64,000 nt of DNA from Oscillospiraceae bacterium (GCA_902779945.1 CACZDN010000011.1:1-64000), one strand, 5' to 3'. Counted from the stretch's first letter, positions 53,848 through 62,532 are shown. Translations and numbers: made by a program. The notes: generated by a model from the sequence alone, not told the origin.

Positions 53848-55397
53848 TTCTTCGCCTCCTTTTTCTTTTCCAGATCTTCCTTCACAGCCTTGGCCGCAGC
53901 GCGGCCGTTGGTGATCTGGGGGCCCATGCCGTCGCCGGACATGCCGTGCGCGCCGGCGAATTCCAGACCCTCGATGAAGTGATCCTTCTCCTTCATCTGC
54001 AGCCTTGCCACCGCGTGGTCCTCCATGGAGTGGAGGTAGCCGTAGATATTGCCCTTCCAGGCCCCCACATAGTGGGAGACGGTCATGGGCGTTGTGACCT
54101 CGATCTCGGTGATGCGCTTTGTGAAGTCCACCTTGGTGATCTTGATGCACTCGTCGATCATCTCTTTGGCGAGGCGGCGCTTGAGATCGAAGTACTCGTC
54201 CTCCTTGACGCCCTCGAAGGGCTTCGAGGGAACGAGCGCCGTGATGGAAAGCTGGGTGTAGTCCTTTGGCAGACCGGGGTTTGCGTAGTTCAGGCAGATG
54301 GTGGTGATGTAGTTATAGGGCTCGGTGATGTTGGAGTAGTTCTCCCAGATCTTGTTGGTGTCCATGGTGGTGCCGGAGAAGGTGGAGTAGTTGGTGATGC
54401 CGTTTTCCTCGGGGCTGCCCTCGATGACCATGATGACCGAGACGGGGACGACGGAGAGCTTGCGATTGTTGATCATCCTGATCGCGCCCTCGGGCACCTC
54501 GCTCAGCGGCTCGATCATCTGGGTGTAGACCCTGTTGGGGTAGGCGCCGGAGATCACATAGTCGCAGTGGATCTCGTCTCCTCTCGCGGTGCGCACGCCG
54601 CAGACCTTGCCGTTTTTCACCAGGATCTTCTCGACCTCCTGGTTGAACTCGTACTGCGCGCCGTTTTCCTCGCACTTGGCCTGGAGCTTCATGCTCATCT
54701 CATGGCTGAAGCCGCGGCAGACGTAGGAGCCGGTGAAATAGTCGGCCATGAGGAAGGCGTAGATGGTGAAGGGCAGATCGTCCATGCGGTTGCCGACGTA
54801 GATCCAGTAGGGCGTCAGCATCTCGACGGCCTTCTTCGGGAGGCCGAAGGTGTTGATGACCTCGGTCGCGCTGTAGCCGACGGTCTTGACGAAGTCGGGG
54901 TGCTTGAGGAGCATCATGGGCTTCGACATGGGCGTGACGGAGAGGATGTTCATGCTGTCGTAGACGCGGCGGCAGAGGAGCATCAGCTCGTGCACCTTCT
55001 CGTAGGTGCCGGGGCAGACCTCGTTGATCTCCCTGGCGACGGTGGTGTAGCTGTCGTCGTAGTCGTGGTGGAGGATCTTGTCGATGCCGGAGTTCGGCAG
55101 GGCGACGCGGTAGCACTCGTTGACGGGCAGCCAGTCGACCTTGACGCCCATGTCGTCGAAGAACTGGCCGACCTTGAGACGCTTGCCGGGCCGGCCGATG
55201 GACATCATCTCATGGAGCGTGGCCTCGATCTCAAAGCCGTTGCGCACAAAGTCGGTGGCGAGGCCGCCGGGCATGTTGTGCTTTTCGAGAATCAGGATGT
55301 CCTTGATGCCCCAGGCCTGCAGCTGCAGGCAGGCGGACATGCCGGCCAGCGCGCCGCCGATGATGACGACGTCGTAATGGTCCTTGTAGAATTTCAT
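53844..55397 (-). CDS. FAD-dependent oxidoreductase, CrtI/phytoene-desaturase-like
   Basis: 517 residues. The N-terminal dinucleotide fold is YDVVIIGGALAGMSACLQLQ (GxGxxG modified to GGALAG) followed by LEKHNMPGGLATDF, and the C-terminal FAD motif is AGAHGMSGDGMGPQITNGRAAA. Relatives in this amine-oxidase/desaturase-like group add or remove double bonds in hydrophobic chains. Context (fatty-acid isomerase homologue, flavin-ferredoxin reductase, acyl-ACP enzymes) suggests reduction or desaturation of an acyl chain. This is inference; no substrate residue pattern was matched. Confidence 0.82.
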   Translation of the reverse strand: MKFYKDHYDVVIIGGALAGMSACLQLQAWGIKDILILEKHNMPGGLATDFVRNGFEIEATLHEMMSIGRPGKRLKVGQFFDDMGVKVDWLPVNECYRVALPNSGIDKILHHDYDDSYTTVAREINEVCPGTYEKVHELMLLCRRVYDSMNILSVTPMSKPMMLLKHPDFVKTVGYSATEVINTFGLPKKAVEMLTPYWIYVGNRMDDLPFTIYAFLMADYFTGSYVCRGFSHEMSMKLQAKCEENGAQYEFNQEVEKILVKNGKVCGVRTARGDEIHCDYVISGAYPNRVYTQMIEPLSEVPEGAIRMINNRKLSVVPVSVIMVIEGSPEENGITNYSTFSGTTMDTNKIWENYSNITEPYNYITTICLNYANPGLPKDYTQLSITALVPSKPFEGVKEDEYFDLKRRLAKEMIDECIKITKVDFTKRITEIEVTTPMTVSHYVGAWKGNIYGYLHSMEDHAVARLQMKEKDHFIEGLEFAGAHGMSGDGMGPQITNGRAAAKAVKEDLEKKKEAKK

Positions 55398-55433
55398 GTT
55401 GTCTTCCTTTCAAAAGAGGCGTTGTGACAGTAT

Positions 55434-55462
55434 ACTTGGCTCCCCCGGAGGGGGAGCCAAGT
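55434..55462. repeat. short perfect palindrome between the two flavoprotein genes
   Basis: 13-bp arms (55434-55446 with 55450-55462) around GGA, core CTTGGCTCCCCC. There is no T tract. It resembles the G/C stem of the R3 repeats and may cause mRNA processing between the two genes. Confidence 0.7.
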
Positions 55463-55471
55463 CCAAACGAA

Positions 55472-56860
55472 TCAGAAGAAACGCTCTACCAGCTCGCGGG
55501 AGTACTCGGCCGTCTCGTCCATGTCGCCGAAGGACATGACCTCGCCGGCGTAATAGGTGTCGTACTTGCCCTGCATGGCCTCGACCTTGTCGTACCAGCC
55601 GGCGGCGTAGTCCTCGGAGAAGACATGGGGGAAGTAGTAGACGGACCACTCGTTGACGACGTTGGAGGCGGGGTTGTGCATGGTCTTGAGATCGTCCAGG
55701 ACCATCTTTTTGCAGGTGTCGTAGGGGATCTCCGCCATGTTCTTGTGCTTGCGTAGGGCGTAGGTGGTGATGACCTGGTTCACCTCGTCCTTCCAGCGGC
55801 GGTAGTAGACCATCAGGCGGCCCAGCTTCTCGGGCACCATGTTGTCGAAGACGTAGTAGGAGATCTCCGGGTGGTCCTGGGGCTTGGTCTCGACGGCCAG
55901 CACGTCGTAGCGCTCGTAGTCGATTTTGGAGAAGAGCTTCTGCTCGTCCTCTCGGGCATCGAAGTACTCGACCATGCCCTTCTGCCCGTCGCTGCGTTTG
56001 TTGGGAATGTAGAGCGGGGCGGTGACGATGACCTTGTCGAACTCCTCGACCTTGCCGTTCACCGTGATGTAGACCTTGCCGTCCCTGCGCTCGACCTTCT
56101 CGATGGCGGAGTTGAGGCGGGCGGGGTGCTTGAGATGCTCGTTGAGCTGCTCCCAGATGTACTGGGTGCCGTTCTTCCAGGTCCAGAGATTGACCTTGAC
56201 GAAGTTCATGCAGGTCTGGAAGTCCAGATACTTGAGGACGTAGGCCGCGGGGATTTCGTCAAAATAGCCGTAGCCGAAGGAGGTGAAGGGTCCGATCCAG
56301 ATCTTCTGCACGAGGGGGACACCGTTCTTCTCGCAGAAATCCCTGAAGGGCATGCACAGGTCCTTGAGATTGGGGTTCTCGCCCTGGACCCGCTCACGGC
56401 CGGGGGTGACCGCGTAGCCGTCGTAGCGGCCCTCGGCGACGCCGCGGTGGCCGTTCACGTCATAGCCCTTGTACTTGGTCTCCAGCAGCTCGCCGAAGGT
56501 TGTGAGCTGCTTTTTCATCTTGAGCAGCCAGGGGTTGCGGATGATGTTGCCGAGGGTGCGCGCGAAGGGCTCGATCACGTTGCCCTGCGCGTCCTTGTAG
56601 TTGCGGTTGAGCTTGGGGCCGTCGTGCGTGATGCCGCAGAACTTCTCCACATCCTCCACGGCGTAGTAGGAGGGAACACCCATGATGGCGCCCATCTCAT
56701 AACGTCTGCCGTTGTAGTGGGGAGACCAGCACTTGCCGCCGACGCGGTCGAGGCGTTCAAAAATGGTGTAGTTCTCGTAGCCCTTTTTCTCCAGGTACAT
56801 GCCCGCGGACAGACCGGCAGGGCCGCCGCCGATGATTGCGATGCGCGTGTTTTTGTCCAT
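55472..56860 (-). CDS. FAD-dependent polyenoic fatty-acid isomerase-like protein
   Basis: 462 residues. The FAD fold RIAIIGGGPAGLSAGMYLE is followed by DRVGGKCWSPHYNGRRYEMGAIMGVPSY, FTSFGYGYFDEIPAAYVLKYLDF and YYFPHVFSEDYAAGWYDKVE. These blocks and the overall length resemble the Cutibacterium acnes polyunsaturated fatty-acid (linoleate) isomerase, from memory of that family. That enzyme moves a double bond of a free fatty acid through hydride transfer on FAD. The start at 56860 lies 6 bases after AGGAGG. First gene of the leftward unit. Confidence 0.85.
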   Translation of the reverse strand: MDKNTRIAIIGGGPAGLSAGMYLEKKGYENYTIFERLDRVGGKCWSPHYNGRRYEMGAIMGVPSYYAVEDVEKFCGITHDGPKLNRNYKDAQGNVIEPFARTLGNIIRNPWLLKMKKQLTTFGELLETKYKGYDVNGHRGVAEGRYDGYAVTPGRERVQGENPNLKDLCMPFRDFCEKNGVPLVQKIWIGPFTSFGYGYFDEIPAAYVLKYLDFQTCMNFVKVNLWTWKNGTQYIWEQLNEHLKHPARLNSAIEKVERRDGKVYITVNGKVEEFDKVIVTAPLYIPNKRSDGQKGMVEYFDAREDEQKLFSKIDYERYDVLAVETKPQDHPEISYYVFDNMVPEKLGRLMVYYRRWKDEVNQVITTYALRKHKNMAEIPYDTCKKMVLDDLKTMHNPASNVVNEWSVYYFPHVFSEDYAAGWYDKVEAMQGKYDTYYAGEVMSFGDMDETAEYSRELVERFF

Positions 56861-56941
56861 ATTGCCCTCCTGATTGTGTAAAAATTTGAAGTCGTTGTTC
56901 ACGCTATCCTTCTATGTTAAATATACAGCGAAGCGCCGCAA

Positions 56942-56966
56942 TTTGCATTATACAATTCCATGCAAA
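56942..56966. promoter_or_regulatory. candidate operator TTTGCAT-N11-ATGCAAA
   Basis: Perfect 7-bp inverted repeat (56942-56948, 56960-56966) covering the -10 and spacer of the leftward promoter. Confidence 0.6.
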
Positions 56967-56973
56967 GTGTCAA
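56947..56973 (-). promoter_or_regulatory. promoter of the leftward flavoprotein unit
   Basis: Minus strand -35 TTGACA (56968-56973) and -10 TATAAT (56947-56952), both consensus, but with a 15-base spacer. The short spacer suggests a weak or regulator-dependent promoter. Confidence 0.75.
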
Positions 56974-57000
56974 ATTTTATGCAACATGCAGAAAAATCTC

Positions 57001-57018
57001 TTTGCAATCGCCTGCAAA
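57001..57018. promoter_or_regulatory. candidate operator TTTGCA-N6-TGCAAA
   Basis: Perfect 6-bp inverted repeat sharing the half-site of 56942-56966 and covering the -35 and spacer of the rightward promoter. Confidence 0.6.
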
Positions 57019-57029
57019 TATGGTATATT
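57002..57029 (+). promoter_or_regulatory. promoter of the acyl-ACP unit
   Basis: -35 TTGCAA (57002-57007), 16-base spacer, -10 TATATT (57024-57029), about 60 bases before the ligase start. Confidence 0.65.
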
Positions 57030-57090
57030 ATTATTGATATAGTATCACCGGATTCTGTCCCGGTGTTTTTCCCGGAAAGGGGGCGACTGC

Positions 57091-58440
57091 TTGCGATTTG
57101 ATTCCTTTTCCCACATGCTCCGCTACAGGGCGGAGCGCGCGCCGTCGCATCCGGCGCTCGTCTATGACGAGGGCGGACGGCGGGAGCTGAGCTACTCCGC
57201 GCTGGAGAGCGCGGTGGAGGAGCGCGCCGGGGCGCTGCGCCGGGACGGCGGGAGCTGCATCGGCATCCTTGCGGACGGGAGCGCTGCGTGCGTCATCGAG
57301 ATCTTTGCCGCGGCCCGCGCGGGGCTCCAGACCGTCATGCTCGACGCCGCTCTCCCGGAGGAGACGCTGAAGGCTCTGCTGCGCTACACGGACGCGGACC
57401 GGCTCTGGGGCGACGCGGACCTGTGCGCGGAGCTGAAGGACGCGCTCACTGGCGGCGTGAAGGACGGGGCGGGGAAGCTCCTCTTCTTCACCTCCGGCAC
57501 GACGGAGGCGTCCAAGGCCGTCGTGCTCACGGATCACAGCCTCTGCCAGAGCGCCTGGAACGGCGGGGAAAAGCTGCCTCTCACGCCGGAGGATACGCTT
57601 TTGTGCCTGCTGCCGCTGGGCCACGTGTTCGGCTTCGTGTGCGGCCTTCTCTGGGGGCTGAGCTGCGGTGCCGCTGTCGCCCTCGGGCGCGGGGCGCGGC
57701 ACTACGCGGACGACTGTGATTTCTACAGGCCCACCGCCGTGTCTGTGGTGCCGCTGCTGCTGGACTTCTTCCTCCGGCGCGGCCTCTTCAACCCGGAGCT
57801 GCGGCTGGTGCTGGTCGGCGCGGGGGACTGCCCGCAGGCGCTGCTCGCCGCGGCGGCGGCGAAGGGCCTGCGTGTGAGCTTCGGCTACGGCCTGACCGAG
57901 ACGAGCTCCGGCGTGGCGATCAGCGTCTCGGACGACCCCTTTGCGATGGAGGTCTGCCCGGACGACCGTATCACCCTCGCCGAGGACGGGGAGATCCTGA
58001 TCGAGGCCCCCACCTGCATGATGCAGGGCTACTACAAGCGCCCGGAGGACACCGCCGCTGTGCTGCGTGGGGGCGTCCTGTACAGCGGCGACCTCGGCCG
58101 CTTCGATGAGGACGGCAGGCTCCGCATCACGGGCCGCAAGAAGGACATGCTGGTCCTGCCGGACGGCACCAAGCTCTTCCTGCCCGAGTACGAGGGCGAG
58201 ATCATGCGCGCCCTCGGCCATCAGGAGCTGGCGGTCGTGCTGAAAAACGCCCGCCCCGTGCTTGTCTGGTCCGGCGGGGGGGATGCGAAGGAGCTCGAAA
58301 AACGCCTGCGCCCGCTCATGGCCTCCCAGCCCCGGGGGCGCCAGCTCGCCGGGGTGTACGTTGTCAACCACCCGCTGCCGCGCACCGCTACGGGTAAAAT
58401 CAAACGTTGGGAACTCCAACAGGAAACGGAGACATTATGA
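57091..58440 (+). CDS. acyl-AMP ligase / acyl-ACP synthetase (ANL superfamily)
   Basis: 449 residues from TTG 57091 after AAAGGGGG. Adenylation motifs: A3 LFFTSGTTEASKAVVLT (Glu replaces the usual Gly after TSGTT), A5 FGYGLTETSSG, A7 YSGDLGRFDEDGRLRITGRKKDML, and A10 PRTATGKIKRWEL with the catalytic lysine. It is shorter than most ANL enzymes (500 or more). It should activate a carboxylic acid with ATP and transfer it to the carrier protein encoded next, whose start overlaps its stop (ATGA). The acid is unknown; the neighbourhood suggests a fatty acid. Confidence 0.87.
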   Translation: MRFDSFSHMLRYRAERAPSHPALVYDEGGRRELSYSALESAVEERAGALRRDGGSCIGILADGSAACVIEIFAAARAGLQTVMLDAALPEETLKALLRYTDADRLWGDADLCAELKDALTGGVKDGAGKLLFFTSGTTEASKAVVLTDHSLCQSAWNGGEKLPLTPEDTLLCLLPLGHVFGFVCGLLWGLSCGAAVALGRGARHYADDCDFYRPTAVSVVPLLLDFFLRRGLFNPELRLVLVGAGDCPQALLAAAAAKGLRVSFGYGLTETSSGVAISVSDDPFAMEVCPDDRITLAEDGEILIEAPTCMMQGYYKRPEDTAAVLRGGVLYSGDLGRFDEDGRLRITGRKKDMLVLPDGTKLFLPEYEGEIMRALGHQELAVVLKNARPVLVWSGGGDAKELEKRLRPLMASQPRGRQLAGVYVVNHPLPRTATGKIKRWELQQETETL

Positions 58441-58688
58441 CAAGAGAAGAAGTACTTGAAAAGATCCGCCAGGTCATTCGCGACTGCGTGCCCGAGATGG
58501 TCAGCAGCGACCTCCGGGAGGACACCGTCATCAACACCGAAACCGCCATCGACTCCATGGGCTTCATCCTGGTCATCTGCCGGCTCGAGGCGCTGTTCAA
58601 CGTGCGCATCCCCGAGCGCCAGTGGAAGAAGCTCTCCACCATGGGCGATGTGGCCGACGCCGTCTTGAAGGCCCTGCCGAAGGAATGA
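58437..58688 (+). CDS. acyl carrier protein
   Basis: 83 residues. Ser in AIDSMGF is the expected phosphopantetheine site (usual motif DSL). The protein has acidic helices and the usual length. Its ATG overlaps the ligase stop and its own stop overlaps the thioesterase start (both ATGA), so the three are made together. It is a dedicated carrier and not the housekeeping ACP, which normally sits with fab genes. Confidence 0.88.
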   Translation: MTREEVLEKIRQVIRDCVPEMVSSDLREDTVINTETAIDSMGFILVICRLEALFNVRIPERQWKKLSTMGDVADAVLKALPKE

Positions 58689-59395
58689 ACATCTATACGA
58701 CGCAGCTTCGCCTGCGCAACAAGGACGTGAACCTCCATCGCCGCCTGCGCAGCTCGGTGTTGTTTGAGCTGCTGCAGGAGGCCTCCATCCGCCACACCGA
58801 GGAGCTCGGCATGGGCCGCGAGATGACGCTGGACCGCGGGCTGCTCTGGATGGTCACGCTCCAGCGGGCCGAGATCGCGCGTATGCCCGCATACGACGAG
58901 TGCGTCACGGTCGAGTGCTGGCCGGGCGAAACCATGCACCTGCTGTTCCCGCGCTACTACCGCCTGCTGGACGAAGAGGGGCGCACCCTCCTCTCCGCGA
59001 GCGCGCTGTGGGCGCTGGTGGATCAGCAGGCGCGGCGCATGATCTTCCCGGACCGCTACGGGATCACGATTCCGGGCATCACGACCGGGAACGAGATCGC
59101 CCTGCCCGCCCCGCCGCGCTCTGCGTGCGGGGATCGGGTCACGGCCTTTACGGTGCCCTACAGCTATGTGGACCTGAACGGCCACATGAACAACACCCGC
59201 TACTTCGATCTGGCGGAGGACCTGGTCCCCGCCGTGCGCGAGGGGCGGGCTCTGCGCGAAATCGCCGTCGAGTACGCCAACGAGGCGAAGCTCGGCGATG
59301 AGCTTCGCGTCACGGTCGAGCAGGACGGAGAGACCTGGCGCGTCAGCGGCGACACCGAACGGAAGATATTCCGCATGGCCCTGCGCTACGAATAA
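58685..59395 (+). CDS. acyl-ACP thioesterase (FatA/FatB family)
   Basis: 236 residues, a double hot-dog of the PF01643 type: LFELLQEASIRHTEELGMG in the first half and YSYVDLNGHMNNTRYFDLAEDL in the second, where N-x-H-x-N-N is the active-site region. It hydrolyses acyl-ACP to free acid, here presumably releasing the product of the cluster. Start overlaps the carrier stop. It follows ligase and carrier, which together define a load-process-release cycle. Confidence 0.9.
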   Translation: MNIYTTQLRLRNKDVNLHRRLRSSVLFELLQEASIRHTEELGMGREMTLDRGLLWMVTLQRAEIARMPAYDECVTVECWPGETMHLLFPRYYRLLDEEGRTLLSASALWALVDQQARRMIFPDRYGITIPGITTGNEIALPAPPRSACGDRVTAFTVPYSYVDLNGHMNNTRYFDLAEDLVPAVREGRALREIAVEYANEAKLGDELRVTVEQDGETWRVSGDTERKIFRMALRYE

Positions 59396-59415
59396 ACACA
59401 CGGAGGAGAGAGATC

Positions 59416-62097
59416 ATGGCACATCTGAGACCGAAAATTGTCAAGCTCTGCCACGTCATCGGCGGCATTTCCGGCGTCGTCAACAAGATCGACGAAAACG
59501 CCCCCGAGTACTACAGCCTCGCCGGCATCGTCAGCGACGACGAGGCCGACATCGCCATCGCCGCCGGCCTGCGCAAGGAGAGGACCGCGGGGTGGCTGGC
59601 CAAAAAGGTCGGAAAGAGCGTGGAGGAGATCATGCCCGCGCTCGACAATCTCGTGAGCTACGGCGTCTTCCGCCGCACCTACAGCGAGAAGGACGGGCAG
59701 GACGTCTACTACATGCAGATCTTTGCCCCCGGCATCCTCGAAATGATGGTCAACAACGTGGAGCTTCTGAGGACCCACCCCGAGGTGGGCCGCGCCTTTG
59801 AGGAGTATACACGCCTGCGTATGCAGACCATGGGCCCCATCCTGCCGGACGGCTACGGCCTGATGCGCGTCATCCCGGTGGAGAGCGCCATCGAGGGCAT
59901 CCCCGGCGTGAGCCCCTATGAGAGACTCAGCTACTATCTCGACAAGTACAAGACCTTCTCCGTCTCCCCCTGCTCCTGCCGCGCCTCCCGCACCAGCATC
60001 GGCGACGGCTGCGGCCATCTGGACCGGGAAATGTGCATCCAGATGGGCAAGGGCGCGGAGCACTACATCCGCTCCGGCCGCGCGCGGCAGATCACCAGGG
60101 AGGAGGCGCTGGAGATCATCAGGCGGGCCGAGGAGAACGGCCTCATGCACGACATCCCGAACATCGAGGAGGCGGGCGACTCCGCCGCCATCTGCAACTG
60201 CTGCTCCTGTGCCTGCTTCGGCCTGCGCGCGGGGCTGATGTTCGGCGCGCGCGACGCCATCCGCTCCAACTTCGTGGCGGTGGTGGACGAGGCCAAATGC
60301 GTGGCCTGTGCCCAGTGCGTGGAGAACTGCCCGGCAAACGCGCTCAAGCTCGGCCAGAAGCTCTGCTCCTCCGAGGAGATCCCCGTGCCCGAGTACGCCT
60401 CCATCGTCAATACCTTCAACTTCAAAAACGCCTTCAACCCCGACTACCGCGAAAACCGCGAGGACGTGCTGCCCTCCGGCACCGCGCCGTGCAAAACGGC
60501 ATGTCCCGCCCACATCGCGGTGCAGGGCTATCTCAAGCTGGCCGCCCAGGGCCGCTATACCGACGCGCTGGAGCTCATCAAGAAGGAAAACCCCTTCCCC
60601 GCCGTCTGCGGCCGCATCTGCAACAAGCGCTGCGAGGCCGCGTGTACCCGCGGCGGCATTGACGAGGCCGTCGCCATCGACGAGGTCAAGCGCTTCATCG
60701 CCGACCACGATCTGAACGAGGCCACCCGTTTTGTCCCGAAGATGCTCAACCAGACCGGCACGCCCTTTGAGGAGAAGATCGCCGTCATCGGCGCGGGCCC
60801 CGCGGGCATGAGCTGCGCCTACTACCTCGCCAACAGGGGCTATCCCGTCACCGTCTTCGACAAAAACCCCGTGCCCGGCGGTATGCTGGTGCTGGGCATC
60901 CCCGGTTTCCGCCTTGAGAAGGACGTGCTGAACGCCGAAATCGACATTCTCAGAGAGATGGGCGTCGAATTCAAATGCGGCGTCGAGGTCGGAAAGGACG
61001 TATCCATCGCCGAGCTGCGTCAGCAGGGCTACCGGGGCCTCTATCTCGCCATCGGCGCACAGAAGTCCGCCCCCCTGAACATCAGCGGCGAGGAGCTCGA
61101 GGGCGTCTGGGGCGGCGTGGAATTTTTGCGCCGCGTGAACCTCGGCGAAAAGCCGGCGATCGGCAGACGCTGCGTCGTCATCGGCGGCGGCAACGTCGCG
61201 ATGGATGTGTGCCGCACGGCCGTGCGCCTCGGCGCGGAGGAGACCACGGTGCTCTACCGCCGCACGGAGGCCGAAATGCCCGCCGATCCCGACGAGGTAA
61301 AGGAGGCCATGCGCGAGGGCGTGAAGTTCCGCTTCCTCGTCTCTCCCGCCGAAATCACCGGCGAGGACGGGAAGGTCAGGCAGCTCCGGGTGGAGCTCAT
61401 GGAGCTCGGCGCGCCCGACGAGAGAGGCCGCCGCAGGCCCGTCGGCACCGGGCAGTACGAGCTTATCGACGCGGACAGCGTGCTCTCCGCCGTCGGCCAG
61501 CAGGTCGACTGGGGCGGGCTCGACGTCGGCGCGCTCCAGAAGCGCAAAAACGGCACAGCGGAGGCAAACGAGCTCACCTGTCAGTCCGCCGAGCCCGATA
61601 TCTTTGTCGGCGGCGACGTGTTCACCGGCCCGAAGTTTGCCATCGACGCCATCGCCGCCGGCAAGGAGGCCGCCATCTCCCTGCACCGTTATGTCCACCC
61701 CGGCCAGACCCTCACCATGGGCCGCGACCGCCGCATCTACCGCGAGCTCGACAAGGAGCACGCCCTCGTCTCCCTCGGCGGCTTCGACAGCGAGCGCCGA
61801 CAGGAGCCCGGCTACAACGAAGCGAAGGCCAGATCCTTCTCCGATGCGCGCCAGACCTTCACCGAGGAGCAGGTGCGCAGGGAGTGCGCCCGCTGTCTCG
61901 GCTGCGGCGCGACGAAGGTGGACGAATATCTCTGCATCGGCTGCGGCCTGTGCACCACCAAGTGCAAGTTCGACGCCATCAAGCTCAAAAAGGTCCGCGA
62001 CTGGCACGCCGGCGCCTTTGAGACCATGCCCATCAAGGTCGCCGAGGGTCTTGTCAAACGCACCGGCAAGATCATCCGCAACAACCTCGGCAAATAA
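59416..62097 (+). CDS. large Fe-S flavoprotein: N-terminal Fe-S domain fused to GltD/NfnB-like NAD(P)H oxidoreductase
   Basis: 893 residues. An N-terminal winged-helix-like region (1-110) precedes a cysteine-rich module (175-275: SPCSCRASRTSIGDGCGH, ICNCCSCACFG) and a 4Fe-4S ferredoxin motif (CVACAQCVENCPANAL). The GltD-like part (about 355-800) has GltD-type cysteines (CPAHIAVQGYL, CGRICNKRCEAAC), FAD site IGAGPAGMSCAYYLANRG and NADPH site VIGGGNVAMDVCRTA. The end has CLGCG and CIGCGLCTTKCKFDAI. It likely moves electrons between NAD(P)H and ferredoxin or a partner. Own RBS GGAGGAG. Its place after the thioesterase suggests it powers the cluster, but it could be independent. Confidence 0.85.
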   Translation: MAHLRPKIVKLCHVIGGISGVVNKIDENAPEYYSLAGIVSDDEADIAIAAGLRKERTAGWLAKKVGKSVEEIMPALDNLVSYGVFRRTYSEKDGQDVYYMQIFAPGILEMMVNNVELLRTHPEVGRAFEEYTRLRMQTMGPILPDGYGLMRVIPVESAIEGIPGVSPYERLSYYLDKYKTFSVSPCSCRASRTSIGDGCGHLDREMCIQMGKGAEHYIRSGRARQITREEALEIIRRAEENGLMHDIPNIEEAGDSAAICNCCSCACFGLRAGLMFGARDAIRSNFVAVVDEAKCVACAQCVENCPANALKLGQKLCSSEEIPVPEYASIVNTFNFKNAFNPDYRENREDVLPSGTAPCKTACPAHIAVQGYLKLAAQGRYTDALELIKKENPFPAVCGRICNKRCEAACTRGGIDEAVAIDEVKRFIADHDLNEATRFVPKMLNQTGTPFEEKIAVIGAGPAGMSCAYYLANRGYPVTVFDKNPVPGGMLVLGIPGFRLEKDVLNAEIDILREMGVEFKCGVEVGKDVSIAELRQQGYRGLYLAIGAQKSAPLNISGEELEGVWGGVEFLRRVNLGEKPAIGRRCVVIGGGNVAMDVCRTAVRLGAEETTVLYRRTEAEMPADPDEVKEAMREGVKFRFLVSPAEITGEDGKVRQLRVELMELGAPDERGRRRPVGTGQYELIDADSVLSAVGQQVDWGGLDVGALQKRKNGTAEANELTCQSAEPDIFVGGDVFTGPKFAIDAIAAGKEAAISLHRYVHPGQTLTMGRDRRIYRELDKEHALVSLGGFDSERRQEPGYNEAKARSFSDARQTFTEEQVRRECARCLGCGATKVDEYLCIGCGLCTTKCKFDAIKLKKVRDWHAGAFETMPIKVAEGLVKRTGKIIRNNLGK

Positions 62098-62438
62098 TGC
62101 ACGAGCTCGGCATCTGCGACGCCATCCTGAAAACCGTGGACGGCATCGCCAAAGAGGAACAGCTCACGGCGGTCTACAAGGTCACCCTCGAGGTGGGTAT
62201 GCTCTCGGGGGTGGTGCCCCGCTTTCTCACCGACTGCTGGGCCGCCGTCGTGGACGGCACGCCCTACGCGGACACGACCCTCGCCATCGAGACCGTCAAC
62301 GGCCTGGCAAGGTGCGAGGACTGCGGACACGAATTCAGCGCCGACCTGGAAAAGCTCTGGTGCCCCAAATGCGCGGGCCGAAGGCTCACCCCGCTGACCG
62401 GCACGGACCTGACCATCAAGGAAATCGAAGCGGACTGA
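62097..62438 (+). CDS. hypA: hydrogenase/urease nickel incorporation protein HypA
   Basis: 113 residues. The N-terminus MHELGICDAIL supplies the nickel ligand His2, and two C-x-x-C pairs (CEDCGH, CPKCAG) form the zinc site. It delivers nickel to [NiFe]-hydrogenase or other nickel enzymes. The ATG shares an A with the stop of the preceding gene (TAATG). No hydrogenase or other Hyp gene is in the window. Its nickel link recalls the CooC-type ATPase at 3293-4057, but the distance makes a connection speculative. Confidence 0.93.
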   Translation: MHELGICDAILKTVDGIAKEEQLTAVYKVTLEVGMLSGVVPRFLTDCWAAVVDGTPYADTTLAIETVNGLARCEDCGHEFSADLEKLWCPKCAGRRLTPLTGTDLTIKEIEAD

Positions 62439-62532
62439 ATAACCCCCATGTCATTCTGAGGCGCGAAGCGGCGAAGAATCCGGATCGCCGCCGCGTCGGG
62501 AGGACATGGCAGCCATGAAAGGAGCAACAAGC

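Noticed and set aside
62097-62438. hypA as evidence for a hydrogenase locus
   Set aside because: No hydrogenase subunit or other Hyp gene occurs in the window.
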